Source: Lutjanus erythropterus | Taxonomy: Eukaryota > Chordata > Actinopteri > Lutjaniformes > Lutjanidae | Direction of reading: 5' to 3' | Length of the DNA: 64,000 nucleotides | Assembly (NCBI GenBank): GCA_020091685.1 | Contig: CM034605.1 | Coordinates: 15,286,635-15,350,634 of the forward strand | Shown: piece after piece, positions 1 through 17,960 of the stretch | Layout of the letters: each line of letters begins with the position of its first letter | Position numbering within the stretch: position 1 is the stretch's first letter | Notes under the pieces: model-generated | What the model was told of the DNA's origin: nothing | The model's input: the letters and a program-made list of their open reading frames with translations, nothing else | Database searches by the model: none | Translations under genes and position numbers: made by a program

Positions 1-1717
1 TAAATTATTTATTGCAGAGCCCTCTCACGTGGAGAAACTTTAAAAACTGAGTAACATTTCCTCTTTAAGAAGTTCTTGAGGAATATGATTCGTTATAAAT
101 AAATTAGTGTTGGGAGGCAGTTGACAGATGTTTGCAGATATGCGTGTGTCTAATACAAAAAGAAACATAGAGCCATGTACTGTGAGTCTTTCTCTAGTAA
201 CTTTAATAAAGTCAACATAAAATGGCCTCTTGGGATGACTGCTGAATTTGTATTTCCCCTAGAAACAGGATATTGTGCCAGAACAGGCTGAGACAAAAGT
301 CAATTTGTGACCACATGAACAGAGGGGCAGAACTAGTACAGCTTGATAAAGCTAGAATAAACTTTTGCAAAGGTTCCAAAATTGCTACATTATTACTTAA
401 AACAAAAGACCCCATCAAAGATCAAAATTTGTAACTCAAAACCTGTTTGTATATAATAGGAATGTTAGAATTTTGAGCTAGATCTAAGAAAATGCCTGAC
501 AAATAGGTTATATATGAGCTTTTAGACCATAAATCTGGACAAAGAAAGATTATGAATAAAATCTGGTATATTTGTTTTGTCTTTTTTGTTACTTTTTCAG
601 CTCTAAATAAAACACATCATCAAACAATACAGAATTGAACAAATATAACTAAAACAGTTGTCGTGGGCTGTACAGACATGCAGACATTATCATTATCGCC
701 CACTGCAATTTTCAAATCACAGGATGCCCAATATTTGCTAAAGGCAAAATGTGTGGCAAGATACCATTTTAAATTAAATACTGTGGTGCTGCAGAGACTT
801 TGGAAAACATCTTTGTTGGGTACAGGTTCCTGAAAACATAGGACACCATAATCGTTTTAATGTGTTTTTCAATGAAAATGAGAATAACGATGTGACCACG
901 ATCTTTCTGTCTGATATTACAAATCATATTGCCATTTCAGTATCAGTCAAAATGATTACAATTAAATATTTCTTCAAGATTGTTCATCCCTAGTTTTTGG
1001 GAGCCAGTTGTGTTGATCATTCTGTTACAACTACAAAACAAAATCAACATTGAACTAATAACCACTAATGCAAACTGCACATATACTTTTTTGTCAGTGT
1101 GGATGTGAAACAGTTTAGGTTGCATTTATAATGGTCTTTAAAAAGTCTTAAATTTAACATGTTAAAACCTGCAGAAATCCTGATCAAATTTCGTGTAAAT
1201 GATCCATTTTTTTCCCAGGTTCTTGTTGAAGATGTCCCCTTTAATTTTTAGTTGGTACGTCAGCCGTTCCAGTGAATAGAAATCCGAGACGATCTCAAAC
1301 TATTGTTCTCTCACTGGAAGCTCAGTTTTATACCCCTTTCTTGATATTGCTGGCTGTAAGCAGAGTTTTTGCCAGATATCTATCTGTTCGTCTTTGCACA
1401 GCCTCCCTAGAGTACCTTAGATATCTCACAGCACAATTGTTTAGAACAGCATACCCTATAATATCTTTAATATTTGCATTTACATTATTACAGTAAGGTT
1501 TTCATTTAATGCAGCTCCATAAACACTGGGGCTGTCTGCTTCTGATCTACAGTGTTATGAAAAATCTAACTGTCAAATATCAGAAAACCAGAAAAATTGT
1601 GAAATTACGACAATGTTTGAATTCAACAAATAAATCTTTAATATGTATGAACTTTGTAGCAAGTGCTATAAATGACTTGAGATCTAACACTGATGCTGAT
1701 GTCTTTCCCATCCACAG
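1..1717. other. Sequence upstream of zmpste24 exon 2 (intron 1 or flank)
   Basis: AT-rich sequence with no exon I can support. The expected first exon of zmpste24, encoding roughly the first 42 residues with an N-terminal membrane segment, was looked for and not found. No stretch carries the expected Trp-rich hydrophobic N-terminus followed by a GT donor in the right phase. The block ends in a good acceptor (cacag at 1713-1717). The open frames at 1272-1496 and 1509-1760 do not resemble known proteins; the second merely runs into exon 2 in another frame. Confidence 0.6.
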
Positions 1718-4959
<3,242 letters not shown>

Positions 4960-6462
4960 CGGGGCTGGAAGGGGGAGCGGCGCCCGCTGCCTCCTCCAAA
5001 GGGCCTCCGCAGACCGCTCCTGGCCCTGTGATGCACCCTGGTCTTTTTTTCTACCTATCTACCCCCGCCATTTTGTTTTATCTTGTTTTAGTCATTTCTC
5101 TTCTTGCCATACTTTCTCTTTTGTTCCCTTTGAAACTTTGTTTTAAACAAAACCAAAACATATCAGCACAAGCCAGCCTAGAAACGCCTGAATGGAAGCC
5201 TCCGCTCTTTCTCTAGAGACATCTGACGTGCACCTGCTGAGAGCAACTCTTCTTGGCAATGTGTGTTGAGCAACAGCTATTGTCAGAGCACAGAATGCAG
5301 TGTCACATTCACCTGAAGTTTTAGTTTTTGACATTATTTTATTGATTTACAAATTGATTCTAACTTTGTTCTAAAACCTGAAATTTTACTTGCAGAAATA
5401 TTTCTGTTGTGATGATTTTTTGGAGATATCTGTAGCTGTAGAAATGTCTGCCTTCACTTGAATACAGTGGACCTCGGTGACACTCGGCTTGTGTTGCACA
5501 AAAAGTAAAAACACATGAAAATACATTTGAAAATGTCAACAGCAGTTTCTCTTTCTAGAAATTATGACCCAGTTACTCAAGATAATCCACAGAACTTGTT
5601 GTGAGCAGTTTCATGATTTCTGGAAAGAGACATTGTGTTGAGTTTCATATGTATTTTTTGGCACTTTCAGCAACACAAGTACCATCTAGTTCCATTATAT
5701 TAGAGAGAAGGTGGCCATATTTTCAGCTGATATCTCCAAAACTCTGCTACACACACCAAAACTAGTATTTTTTTAAATGTATAAAATGGTTAATCCTATA
5801 GTATACTAGGTTTTATTTAAAACAATAAAAAAAGACACATGGTGGGCAGACAGACAACTTCATATGTACTCATGACAATGCTTTTTGCAGACACACAGGC
5901 CAGGATTTGATTTGTTCTTTAAGTGCAACTTTTACTCATTTAGAAATATCCCCAGGAAACAACTCAAATTCTCTGTATTGCAAGAGGAACTATGTAAATG
6001 CTTTGTCACAGTAAAAAAAATGTGAGTGAGGGCCTTTAATTATCTGTTTTTGTTCAGACAATGAACAGAGCAGTGCAGAAAATTTCCTTTGAATTTAGGT
6101 TAGACTTGTGATTTTCATTTTTTACATGCCTTGGGGGGGTCTCGTTTTACTTTTTCTAAAGCACTTGCTTGCCGACAAGGTTGCAACCATACCTGTACAT
6201 ATGTAACTTTGATGAGTAGAGTATTGGCGTATGATGTGAATAGTGAAAAATGTTGAATGTGGTTTGAAATTTTTAAGTTGATACTGTGTTTCTTAGTTTC
6301 TTCTCTTGTTTTTGGGCCGTGGTGAGCCCGGAATTGCCTGGCAAGCAAAGAATTTATAGGGGAACTGGGGAAGGGAGTCTGTGAGGTTCCTTTTACCACA
6401 AAACCCAGTGTTTGGTTTGTTCAGTGAGGGGACTGTATACTCTCTTTGCAGCATTGAATAAA
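4960..6462 (+). terminator. zmpste24: zmpste24 3' UTR and poly(A) signal
   Basis: Non-coding sequence after the zmpste24 stop. The first ~90 bases are GC-rich, then it becomes AT-rich. A canonical AATAAA lies at 6457-6462, giving a 3' UTR of about 1.5 kb. No other gene is seen here; the frames covering 4772-5216 are continuations of exon 9 in other frames. Confidence 0.7.
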
Positions 6463-6592
6463 ATCCTTCAAAGCATTCCTGATGTTTGATGATTGTTTTA
6501 TTTTGTAAATATAATCGTTAAAATAAGTTTGTGTTTCTAAGCATGACAGAGTATAGCTGCATCCTCTATTTAGGTGTTATTCTTAAAACTGT

Positions 6593-6780
6593 AGAATCAG
6601 AATCAGCTTAATTGGCCAAGTATGTGTACACATACATGGTATTTGACTCTTATGTTTCACTGCTTTCAATGTACTTTTGAATATAGAAAAATAGAACAGC
6701 TAGGAACAAGGACCGCAAAGATAAAGGTTAAGAGTAGAAAGGTATTGTGTGCATACTAATGTGAAAAACAGGTATACTGT
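6593..6780 (+). repeat. Teleost interspersed repeat (AGAATCAGAATCAGCTTAAT type)
   Basis: Begins AGAATCAGAATCAGCTTAAT and continues with TTGGCCAAGTATGTGTACAC and a TTTGACTC stretch. I recognise this as a very common dispersed repeat of ray-finned fish genomes. It lies between the zmpste24 poly(A) signal and atp5if1. The right boundary is uncertain. Confidence 0.6.
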
Positions 6781-7131
6781 AAATATATGTAAGCAGCACA
6801 ATGAATCAACTATGCCAGTGAAGTGTTTGTAGTTGTAAACATTAAGTAACAGATTCATTTTAGTTTTATTAATTTCACCATAACTCCAGAAATTATTCTG
6901 TTATGTGGAATAACTGATGATAACTCATACCTTTTGTGTATGTGCATGTTGTTAAACTAAATTAAAATAATTGCCTTTACAACTATCTTTAATGAATCCA
7001 TTGTGTTTTTTTAATGTGTACATTAATTGCAACTCATGCATAATACTTAAAAGTACTGAAGCTTTTTATTCTTATTAGGATATTCCTTTATTTGGAAATG
7101 ATGAATACAAAAATGCATAAATAACGAAAAA

Positions 7132-7182
7132 CCTATATATATACATATATATATATATACATATATATATATATGTATACAC
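7132..7182. repeat. (TA)n microsatellite interrupted by C and G
   Basis: Alternating tatata tracts broken by tac and tgtatac. The tract is nearly self-complementary and can form a cruciform. It sits about 0.5 kb upstream of atp5if1. Nothing else is seen between 6800 and 7590. Confidence 0.85.
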
Positions 7183-7589
7183 AGTTTAAAAAGTTATTTA
7201 AACTGTAATGTATAAAAATGAATCTTAAAAATGTTGATATTGATCAGAAAGATTCAATAGTTGTAATAAAAAGATCAAATTCTTCTGAGAAAGCAGAAAA
7301 TTTACATCTACATCTTTGGTATCACAGAGTAAAATGCCCCCTTGGTATTAATAAAACAAAAATTAAACGTCAGGTATCAACGTTTAGTCCGCAGGTACGT
7401 CAATAAACGTGCTTTGTCACGCTGTCTGTTATTAAGACTATACCATCATAAAAAGGGGACACCACGGATTTTCTTTACACCGTTATTAATGAATTGTTTC
7501 GTATATAAAATCAATTTTCGTAGTGTACTGTAAGAGTATATCAATATATGAAATGTAAATCCCTCGGTTTTGTATTAGACCGACGTGAT

Positions 7590-7705
7590 GCTGATGTCGT
7601 CACCCCCTGTCTGGATAATAATGGCGCCGTCCTGTGGTGTATTTCTGAGGACAAGGGCACGCGCACCAGTCAGTGTCAGTGTTGTTTTCACTTTTGAAAC
7701 CAAAC
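7590..7705 (+). promoter_or_regulatory. atp5if1: Proximal promoter / 5' UTR of atp5if1
   Basis: A GC-richer patch in AT-rich surroundings (gtcgtcaccccctgtc, ggcgccgtcctg, gggcacgcgcacc) directly before the atp5if1 ATG. This is typical of a TATA-less housekeeping promoter. No exact start site can be called from sequence. Confidence 0.4.
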
Positions 7706-9275
7706 ATGGCGAGGTTTCTGAGGCCTAACGTCAGGAGTTTTGTCACTTCACAGCTGAGAATGTCATCCGACCAGGTAAAACACCTCCCGAAGACAAGTCA
7801 CTGGATTAAAACACTGCGTTTTGTAACCGTTAGACTGCTGTATATGACCCACTGAAAATTAATTAGCCTTGTAATTTAACTGAAAGCCTGTGTGCCAAGT
7901 AGTTAAACTACTAGCTAGCTAAGAGGAATTTTGTGTTGGTGCATTTTTAGGGCATTCATCAGTGGAGCAGATTCATAACAATGACAAAAATAAATTAGTT
8001 GGGATTCATTTTAATCATATCTACGTTACTAGTTGCCTGTTAAACCATTATATTTAGAATTTAGTCTAGTTATATGAATTGTTTTGTCCTCCGAGGTATT
8101 GTTTGTATTGTTGTCACACAAACAGTTTCTAGTCTGTTCACCTCTATTATCACATGGCAAACAAAGAGGCCTCTTTCCTTCCTTTGGGAAATAAATTAAT
8201 CTTGACCTTCAGATTAGGGTCATTATAGGCCCCACTGTCTCTAATATCACAAAGACAAGTCTTCATAACAAAACCAGAGAAAAAAGAACTTGTAGATCGT
8301 TTAACCTGAATCACCTGTATCTGAATGTGTATGCTAAACATTTATCTTTTGACTGTTCCCCCGCCCTGTCTGTTCAGTTGGGTGAGCTGGGCAAAGGTGC
8401 CGGAAAAGGTGGTGGCGGTGGAGGGTCCATCAGAGAAGCAGGTGGAGCCATGGGCAAGAAGCAGGCCGCTGAGGAGGAGATGTACTTCAAGTATGCATTT
8501 CTTTGTTTTACAGCAACTGAATATGGACTGAGAGCTAGAGACTGGCAGTATTTCAATTAAATATATTCAAAATATGTATTTAATTGCTTTTGAATATTTT
8601 ATAATTTGTATTTTGCAGGCCAAAAGTGATGTAATTTGTTACTGAATACTTGATGTTGTGCGTGTGTATTTGAATTACTTAAAATAGATTATGTAAGTGA
8701 ACCAGTGAATCATTTCACACAGGAGAAAGGTCAGGACCATACTGAGGCTACTGAAAGCTTAAAATGCTAATATTAATTAATGTATAGTGTATTTTTGTAC
8801 TTTCAAATTACAAGTTACTTTTATTTTAATTTAATTAAATACATTTTCCACAGCAGTGTTTGTACCTTTAGTTTAATACATTTGATAACCAAGTATTTGT
8901 AATTTGTAACAAGATACTTTTTGATGTATTTGTGTCCATGTCTGCTGAGGGTTATAGCTCTACTATCTCCTTATTAATCATGGACCCCAAACTTATGTTA
9001 CCGTATTTCATTTTGATTATGATCGTATTTCACAATTTCTCACTTTGTCCATTCTCTGTCCCTTCCCTCTCTTTTCTCACTGTTTATCCTTTTGTTCCTC
9101 TGTTTTCACCTTATCTGTCCATCTGCACATAAGGCGTAAGGAACAGGAGCAGCTGGCTGCATTGAAGCAGCATCACCAGGAGGAAATTGACCACCACAAA
9201 AAGGAGATTGAACGTCTGCAGCGAGAGATTGACCGCCATAAGGGAAAGATCAGGAAGCTGAAGCACGACGACTGA
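7706..9275 (+). CDS. atp5if1: atp5if1, mitochondrial ATP synthase inhibitory factor 1
   Basis: IF1 binds the F1 catalytic sector of mitochondrial ATP synthase at low pH and blocks ATP hydrolysis. Exons: 7706-7774 (ATG start), 8378-8490, 9134-9275 (TGA 9273-9275). This gives 107 residues; human IF1 is 106. Residues 1-23 form a basic, Ser/Arg-containing presequence ([16 protein letters not shown]) fitting mitochondrial import. A Gly-rich linker (GKGGGGGG) precedes the inhibitory core [12 protein letters not shown]. The C-terminal half is a coiled coil with the conserved pH-sensing histidines ([20 protein letters not shown]) and ends KLKHDD, as in mammals. The exon 2-3 junction splits a Lys codon (AA|G). 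Teleosts may carry two paralogues, and I cannot say whether this is the a or b form. The 603-bp first intron and 643-bp second intron show no further genes. Confidence 0.96.
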
Positions 9276-9600
9276 AAAAAGTTCCATTTTTCTCACCGAT
9301 CCAGCCAGTAACCTTTGCTCAGATTTCTGCATGCAGTGTCACCGAGCCAGTCATGAGTGTGTGGGTGATTGTTCTGTAAATGCTTGAAAGTTATTAAAAA
9401 CGGTCGTAAAATTATTATTGTTTCCATGGCATGCTATGAGACAAGTTTTTGAGACAGCTTTTTGAACCCTTTCCCCTTTTTTGTAGTAGCTTTGTGTTCT
9501 GAATGTTGCATGGGAATGGGCAAAGTGGTTAAAAACCAAGGTATCTTTAATCATTCATATGGCAACATCAACTTATCTTCTTGTGTGATGTATAAATAAA
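9276..9600 (+). terminator. atp5if1: atp5if1 3' UTR and poly(A) signal
   Basis: Short 3' UTR ending near an AATAAA at 9595-9600, followed by a T/G-rich stretch. This is the only canonical hexamer in the segment and gives a UTR of about 340 bases. Confidence 0.7.
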
Positions 9601-10356
9601 TTTGTAATGTAAATTGTATTGCTAGATCTATCTTTTAGTGCTTTGCATTGTTTTTTCTTCTCATAAACAATCAATTAATTATATTTATAATGGGTATATT
9701 CATTTATAAAGTGAATCTTCAGTTGCAGTCCTTATTTTAATATGAAAAGGTAAAAATATCATCTGGTCATTAAAGTTATGAACTGTTGTAAAGAAAATAA
9801 AATCTATATATGTATATACATACATACTGTATGTAATCACTGATATGATTAGGAATATTAAAGAATATGTACCATATATGTTTTGACACACAGCCCTGGG
9901 TTTAAATGCATTTTGTGAACATTTGATTGTGCTCTTTAATGGCCACCTGATTTCAATTGATATAAATAAATAACCACAAACCAACTGACATGTATGGGGC
10001 AAATGGGGCTTTGAGGCCACTGAGGGTTCCACTGAGCTATATTTTCAAGCTAAATAAGGGACATTTTCAGTTCCAATGTGCATTATGTCTCAATACTTGA
10101 GTTAACATAAGCACTGAATTACATGTCAGGAAACAGTGGCATAGTCTCCCCCAGTTCAAGATTATTAGTGAAAAGTATTTAAAAATAACAAGTGAATAAA
10201 AACAGCAAACAACAGAATTGGGCATTGAGTTTCTCATAGTAACCACGAGTACTGATATTAGCCCAATACTGGCAAGCAAGAGACTGCTTTCAATAAGGTC
10301 CAGGTTTAAATCTGAACAGATGTGCATAAGAAGGAAAGTTGAAAACAAATTTTCAA
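9601..10356. other. Intergenic spacer between atp5if1 and rpl13a
   Basis: AT-rich spacer with a short ATATATGTATATACATACATAC tract near 9807-9830. No gene or recognisable exon. The minus-strand frames at 9700-10032 and 10067-10348 do not resemble known proteins. Confidence 0.55.
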
Positions 10357-10358
10357 TA

Positions 10359-10585
10359 GACTTTTTCCCAGCAGCCCTGAAACAGTGGAGTGAAGCCAGG
10401 TGTTACCAATAATTGTAATTAAGGTTCCTTTACATTTTGGTCAAACAGATTCAGTTTGCTGCTATTGTATATGTTGGCTCACTGGCTCCGCTACACTAAA
10501 TGGAAACGGACCTTAATTAGTGTAATTGGTAACACCTGTGTTTAGCCTACTAGTTCACGTCAATATGGCTGCCGTGAACAGGTCT
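10359..10585. mobile_element. TA-flanked MITE with inverted-repeat arms, copy 1
   Basis: 227-bp non-autonomous DNA element that folds on itself. The left end GACTTTTTCCCAGCAGCC is matched by the inverted right end (reverse complement AGACCTGTTCACGGCAGCC). Inside, CAGGTGTTACCAATAATTG pairs with CAATTGGTAACACCTG near 10530-10545. It is flanked by TA on both sides (10357-10358 and 10586-10587), as expected for Tc1/mariner-type insertion. A second full copy is at 21247-21469 and a worn one at about 14526-14692. It lies about 225 bp upstream of the rpl13a pyrimidine tract. Confidence 0.75.
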
Positions 10586-10759
10586 TAAGGGAAATGAAAG
10601 AGCATCGACGATGGATGTACGAGTTAGATTCTTTTAAATGTCTGTGGCATCAAGTTATTGGGAACACACTCTGGAACAACGTTAATCGACAATGAACTTC
10701 TTCCTCCACACAACGGCGGCAGTGGGACATCTTGTACACACTTCCACGAGAGCGAATGA

Positions 10760-10828
10760 ATGTCGTCACTTCCGCCTGCCCCTGCCTTTTACCACGAGCA
10801 GCCCCGTTCATCTTTCTTTTCGCACATC
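10760..10828 (+). promoter_or_regulatory. rpl13a: rpl13a core promoter with 5'-TOP-like pyrimidine tract
   Basis: A pyrimidine run (tctttcttttc, 10811-10821) lies 8 bases before the ATG. It fits the 5' terminal oligopyrimidine start of vertebrate ribosomal-protein mRNAs, which places translation under mTOR control. A second pyrimidine-rich patch (cgcctgcccctgcctttt) at about 10772-10790 is an alternative start. Initiation near C10813 would give a 5' UTR of only about 16 bases. The start site is inferred from sequence, not measured. Confidence 0.55.
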
Positions 10829-14347
<3,519 letters not shown>

Positions 14348-14400
14348 GCTGGTTAATCTCTGGCTAATAAAGATAAATAACTGTTTATAGAAAGTGTATT
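14348..14400 (+). terminator. rpl13a: rpl13a 3' UTR with poly(A) signal
   Basis: AATAAA at 14366-14371, only 18 bases after the stop codon, with a second AATAA-type motif at about 14374. The result is a very short 3' UTR, normal for ribosomal-protein mRNAs. Confidence 0.85.
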
Positions 14401-14525
14401 GACTTTTTTTATTCCTCATGACTGCAAAAAGCACTTCGATTGAAATAAAATTACACATGAATGCATTCTGTCCAGTTATGTTGAACATAAATATTCTGTG
14501 GCTCAGATCTTAAACAGCTGCAATA

Positions 14526-14692
14526 GAGCTTTTACGTGGCTGCTGCATTGGTAAGAAATGATCGAGTAAACGTATTGACCCTTGCAGTGAGCAACGATGC
14601 ACAACAGCACTCTGACCTAAATGGAACAAAACCTTAATTAGTATTGTTTACCAAGTATTTTATGATATGATTTATTGATGTTACCTGGGCCT
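14526..14692. mobile_element. Degenerate third copy of the TA-flanked MITE
   Basis: Starts TA|GAGCTTTTACGTGGCTGC, like the inverted ends of the copy at 21247-21469. The segment CTAAATGGAACAAAACCTTA followed by ATTAG matches the internal right arm of copies 1 and 2. The right end is not recognisable, so the boundary is approximate. Confidence 0.4.
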
Positions 14693-14699
14693 ACTTTTC

Positions 14700-17460
14700 A
14701 AAATGTGTTTGCAGACTGAGATGTATAAAATTTATAACACTTGCATTTGACTGGGGAGTTTAATTTATTTGTACAATTCATGATAAGCACATCAGACAAG
14801 GGTTTTTGAATAATTGAAGTCTATGTGCACCCTGCAGCACACTGTTCTATAGCTTATCAAAATCACTATGCACCACTGTTACCACGGAACAAATGTGAAT
14901 TTACAAATGAAAGTGCTGAAAACAATCTTATTTCTGCTTCTGGCAAACTAAAAGGTGGTTTAAATGAGTGTACATTGCCAGAGGCAATTCTCTCAGAGGC
15001 CTCACTGAAGCATGAGGGGAATGAAAAAACGTTCAACCAAAAAAGTTTTTTGTTTCAGTACATATTATTCAGAAATGGAATTATGCACAGTGTGGTGAAT
15101 TCTGAAGTTCATTTATATGGAAATAAATTCCAAACTATGAGAGCTACTATTAGAATTTGGCACTAGTTCAAATAATTTTAATAAATGCCTGAGTGAGTAA
15201 TCTCAGTTGTAGTTTGAGGTCTGACAAAGGAGTAACCGTTTTATTTAGAGGTAATTTCACTGAGACATAGTCTTATTTTCAAGAGAGACCTAGTCAAAAT
15301 GTGGAATTACACAGACAAGAATAAAGACAGGATATTCAATACGAAGACAAAACATAAAATGGTAAGTATAAAAATGCCAAGATGATCAGAGTTAAGTACT
15401 ACAAACAAAAGATGGTTTAAAATACCCAAGGAGAATCAATGTAATATGTTAAAAGATAGTTGGATTTGAAATACTGTCACTGATAAATATGTATCACTTT
15501 TTCATCCTTTTTTTCCCTAATATTTTCCATCTGGGTCTTTCAGTTTTCCATTTGTTTTACCATCTGCTGCAGCTGTAGTCTTAACATGAGAACACGATTA
15601 TGAGAGTTCAGTATGATTTTTACTCTGTTGTTAAAAGACTCCTGCAGTATTTTATCACTTGCTTTATTTTACTGATCACAGATGACAAATCGAAGAAGAT
15701 ATAGTTAAAGGATTGTAATGACGCCACTGTGGCATTCATTAATTTCCTTTTGTAACAGTTAATTATTTGTAGAGGAATTGTAGAGATCTAGTTGCTGCAG
15801 TGGAACTTTTCTACCAGCAGAGTGCAGTGTTATACTTCATTTCAGTATACTGGTCCAAAAACTGGACATTTAATTTTCAAGTGTTTCAGTGTTTGAATAC
15901 CAAAGAGTCAAATTAAAGAAAATAATGTTGTTTTTTTTAACGGTTGTTATCCTGCAATGAGGAGTTCAGGCAAAAATTAAAATGCCTTCCCTCCTTTCTA
16001 CTGACTTATCTCTGCCCAAAGTGTACTTTTTAAATACTTAATGTCAGATGTTATTCAATCCTACAAGAACCTACTTGAATTCTTAGAATTGGTCTGGACA
16101 ATCCAACAGGATTAATGCCTTAATCTTGGTTTATCTTTAAAGATTCAAATGGAATATGAGTAAAATATTACAAAACACAATCCTGCTGAACTGGACTATT
16201 TTCAAGGGTTACCCTCCAGAAAATACAGTTGATTCCAGCTAATTCTGGTTCAGAAATTAAGTTAGAAATTTAGTGGCGCTTTTGTAGAGTAACAACTGAG
16301 TCTCCTTGGAAGGAATGGACGACCCTCAGTGCCTCTTTGACCGGTCTTCTGTTCCTCCTTCACTTAAAATAGGACACAAACCGAGTCAAGACCAACCATT
16401 TTCTGAACCTGGCCTAGAAATAGAGCATTACTTTTGCCATTTACTGGGTCAGAGGGAGCTGCTGAGAGTTGACTGACAAATTGCTCTTTCAAAGCCTCTG
16501 AGGAATGCTGGATCAACATAATCCCGTCTGCGTTGGCCTGTGTGCTTCTATATGACAGCTTTCACTAAACATATGTTTGTATAATTTAAGCACACTGAAT
16601 GATGTACCTGCCCTACAGCGGGATATACGCAGCTACAGGTTTAACATAAACTGTGTAGGACACTATTTCTCAAACATACCCAGCTTTTACAATCCAAGTT
16701 GTTTTTTCATTTTCATATCTCAAGGGATAAAATAATCCAGTCTTTCACAAGAAATAAGAAAATAATGGTGAAAAGTCAAGGTAGAACAGAATTTTTAATA
16801 TTTATTTTTTGTTAATATTATTATTTTTTCCCTTCTTTTTAACTAGGCAAGTCATTAAAAACAAATTCTTATTTACAATGAATTATTATTATTATTATTA
16901 TTATTAAGGGGTATTAAGGTGTTTTTGGGGGATTGTTAGGTGGGTTTACAGCAAAGACTCACAATGAGACGAGTTGAATCATGCAAAGTGTGGGACTGCA
17001 GTGTTCTGAAAACCTGCCAGTTTACACCATAGTGACTAGAGGAGATAATGCATTTTATCTCTTTTAACTACAGGCTTTTCAGGCTTTTTTGTAGCTAGAT
17101 ATAATTTGTAGCATCTTAAAATATGAATGAGCACGGTGGTAGGTACCACTACAGTTGCATGATAAAAACATAAAGGTGTGTGTGTGCAGGGGGTGTGTGA
17201 TTGAGCGGAGTTGGAGAGACCAAGCAGCAGAGAGTAGCAGAAGAAAAGGTAAGCGGTGAAGCTGCCAGTTTAGCTGTGAATTTAAATTATACGGCTTGTG
17301 TCATACAGAGACAGCTGTTTCTCAAACAAATCGATGAGATAATTCTCTCTTTTCTTCATCTGAAACTCTCAACATGCCGTCCAGGTACCGCATTTTCTTT
17401 GACTAGGCTGCCAACTTCACACCCGGCCAGGGACAGAAATATTCAGAGAAGACTACTGGA
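14700..17460. other. Gene-free AT-rich sequence with small repeats
   Basis: No gene is recognised. The longest frame (14825-15166, + strand, 113 codons) resembles nothing I know. At about 16842-16880 is a fragment of a dispersed fish repeat (CTAGGCAAGTCATTAAAAAC), followed by an (ATT)n microsatellite at 16882-16906. Confidence 0.5.
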
Positions 17461-17466
17461 CGATTT

Positions 17467-17640
17467 AGTCCAAACTGAAATGTCTCAGTAACTACTGGAT
17501 GGACATTCTTGCATTCTCATTTAGTCCAGTACTTTGGTTTATGAACAGACACCTGCAAAACTGATGGAATTCCCATCAGCCTCAGCCGTATGTTGTGTTC
17601 ACTAGTAATCTGAGAAGTTTAGAGAGGAAAACTACTAGCA
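17467..17640 (+). repeat. Percomorph dispersed repeat fragment (CCAGTACTTTGGTTTATGA type)
   Basis: Contains GTCCAGTACTTTGGTTTATG, CACCTGCAAAACTGATGG and CCCATCAGCCTCAGC in the order seen in a very abundant fish repeat. Its neighbouring portion, in opposite orientation, is at about 63470-63760. No coding capacity seen. Confidence 0.55.
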
Positions 17641-17664
17641 TAAATTGCAAGTGTGGTTTCATTT

Positions 17665-17960
17665 TAAGGGTTCACCAACCAAAAATGTTAGGAGCCACTG
17701 TCCTAGACTAATGCTTATACTTCAGTGCAGCGGCTCCCAAACTTTTCTGGCACGCCTCCCTTCAGAAGGTGAAAAAAAAAAGGTTCACCCCCCAACCCCT
17801 AAATTATTATCAACCATTAACAATAATTAGGGAAGCAAAAACGATTAAAGCTGAAATATAATGAATAAAGGTCAGCATGATAGCATTTATTATCATGACC
17901 TATCATGATTAGCTGACCTTTATCTATTGCATTATGTTTTATTTCCCTACATGAATAATA
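17665..17960. mobile_element. hAT-type element ends and hairpin
   Basis: Two hAT-like termini lie close together: an inverted end GGAGCCACTG near 17692-17702, and a direct end CAGCGGCTCCCAAACTTTTC from about 17738. The latter runs into text shared with 23038-23110 (TCAACCATTAACAATAATTAG there TCAATCATTAACAGTGATTAG). An imperfect palindrome, ATAAAGGTCAGC facing GCTGACCTTTAT, spans about 17865-17933. This looks like nested remnants of non-autonomous hAT elements. Confidence 0.5.

Noticed and set aside
14825..15166. 113-codon plus-strand open frame after rpl13a
   Set aside because: No recognisable domain, no splice context or promoter, and composition like the surrounding AT-rich DNA.
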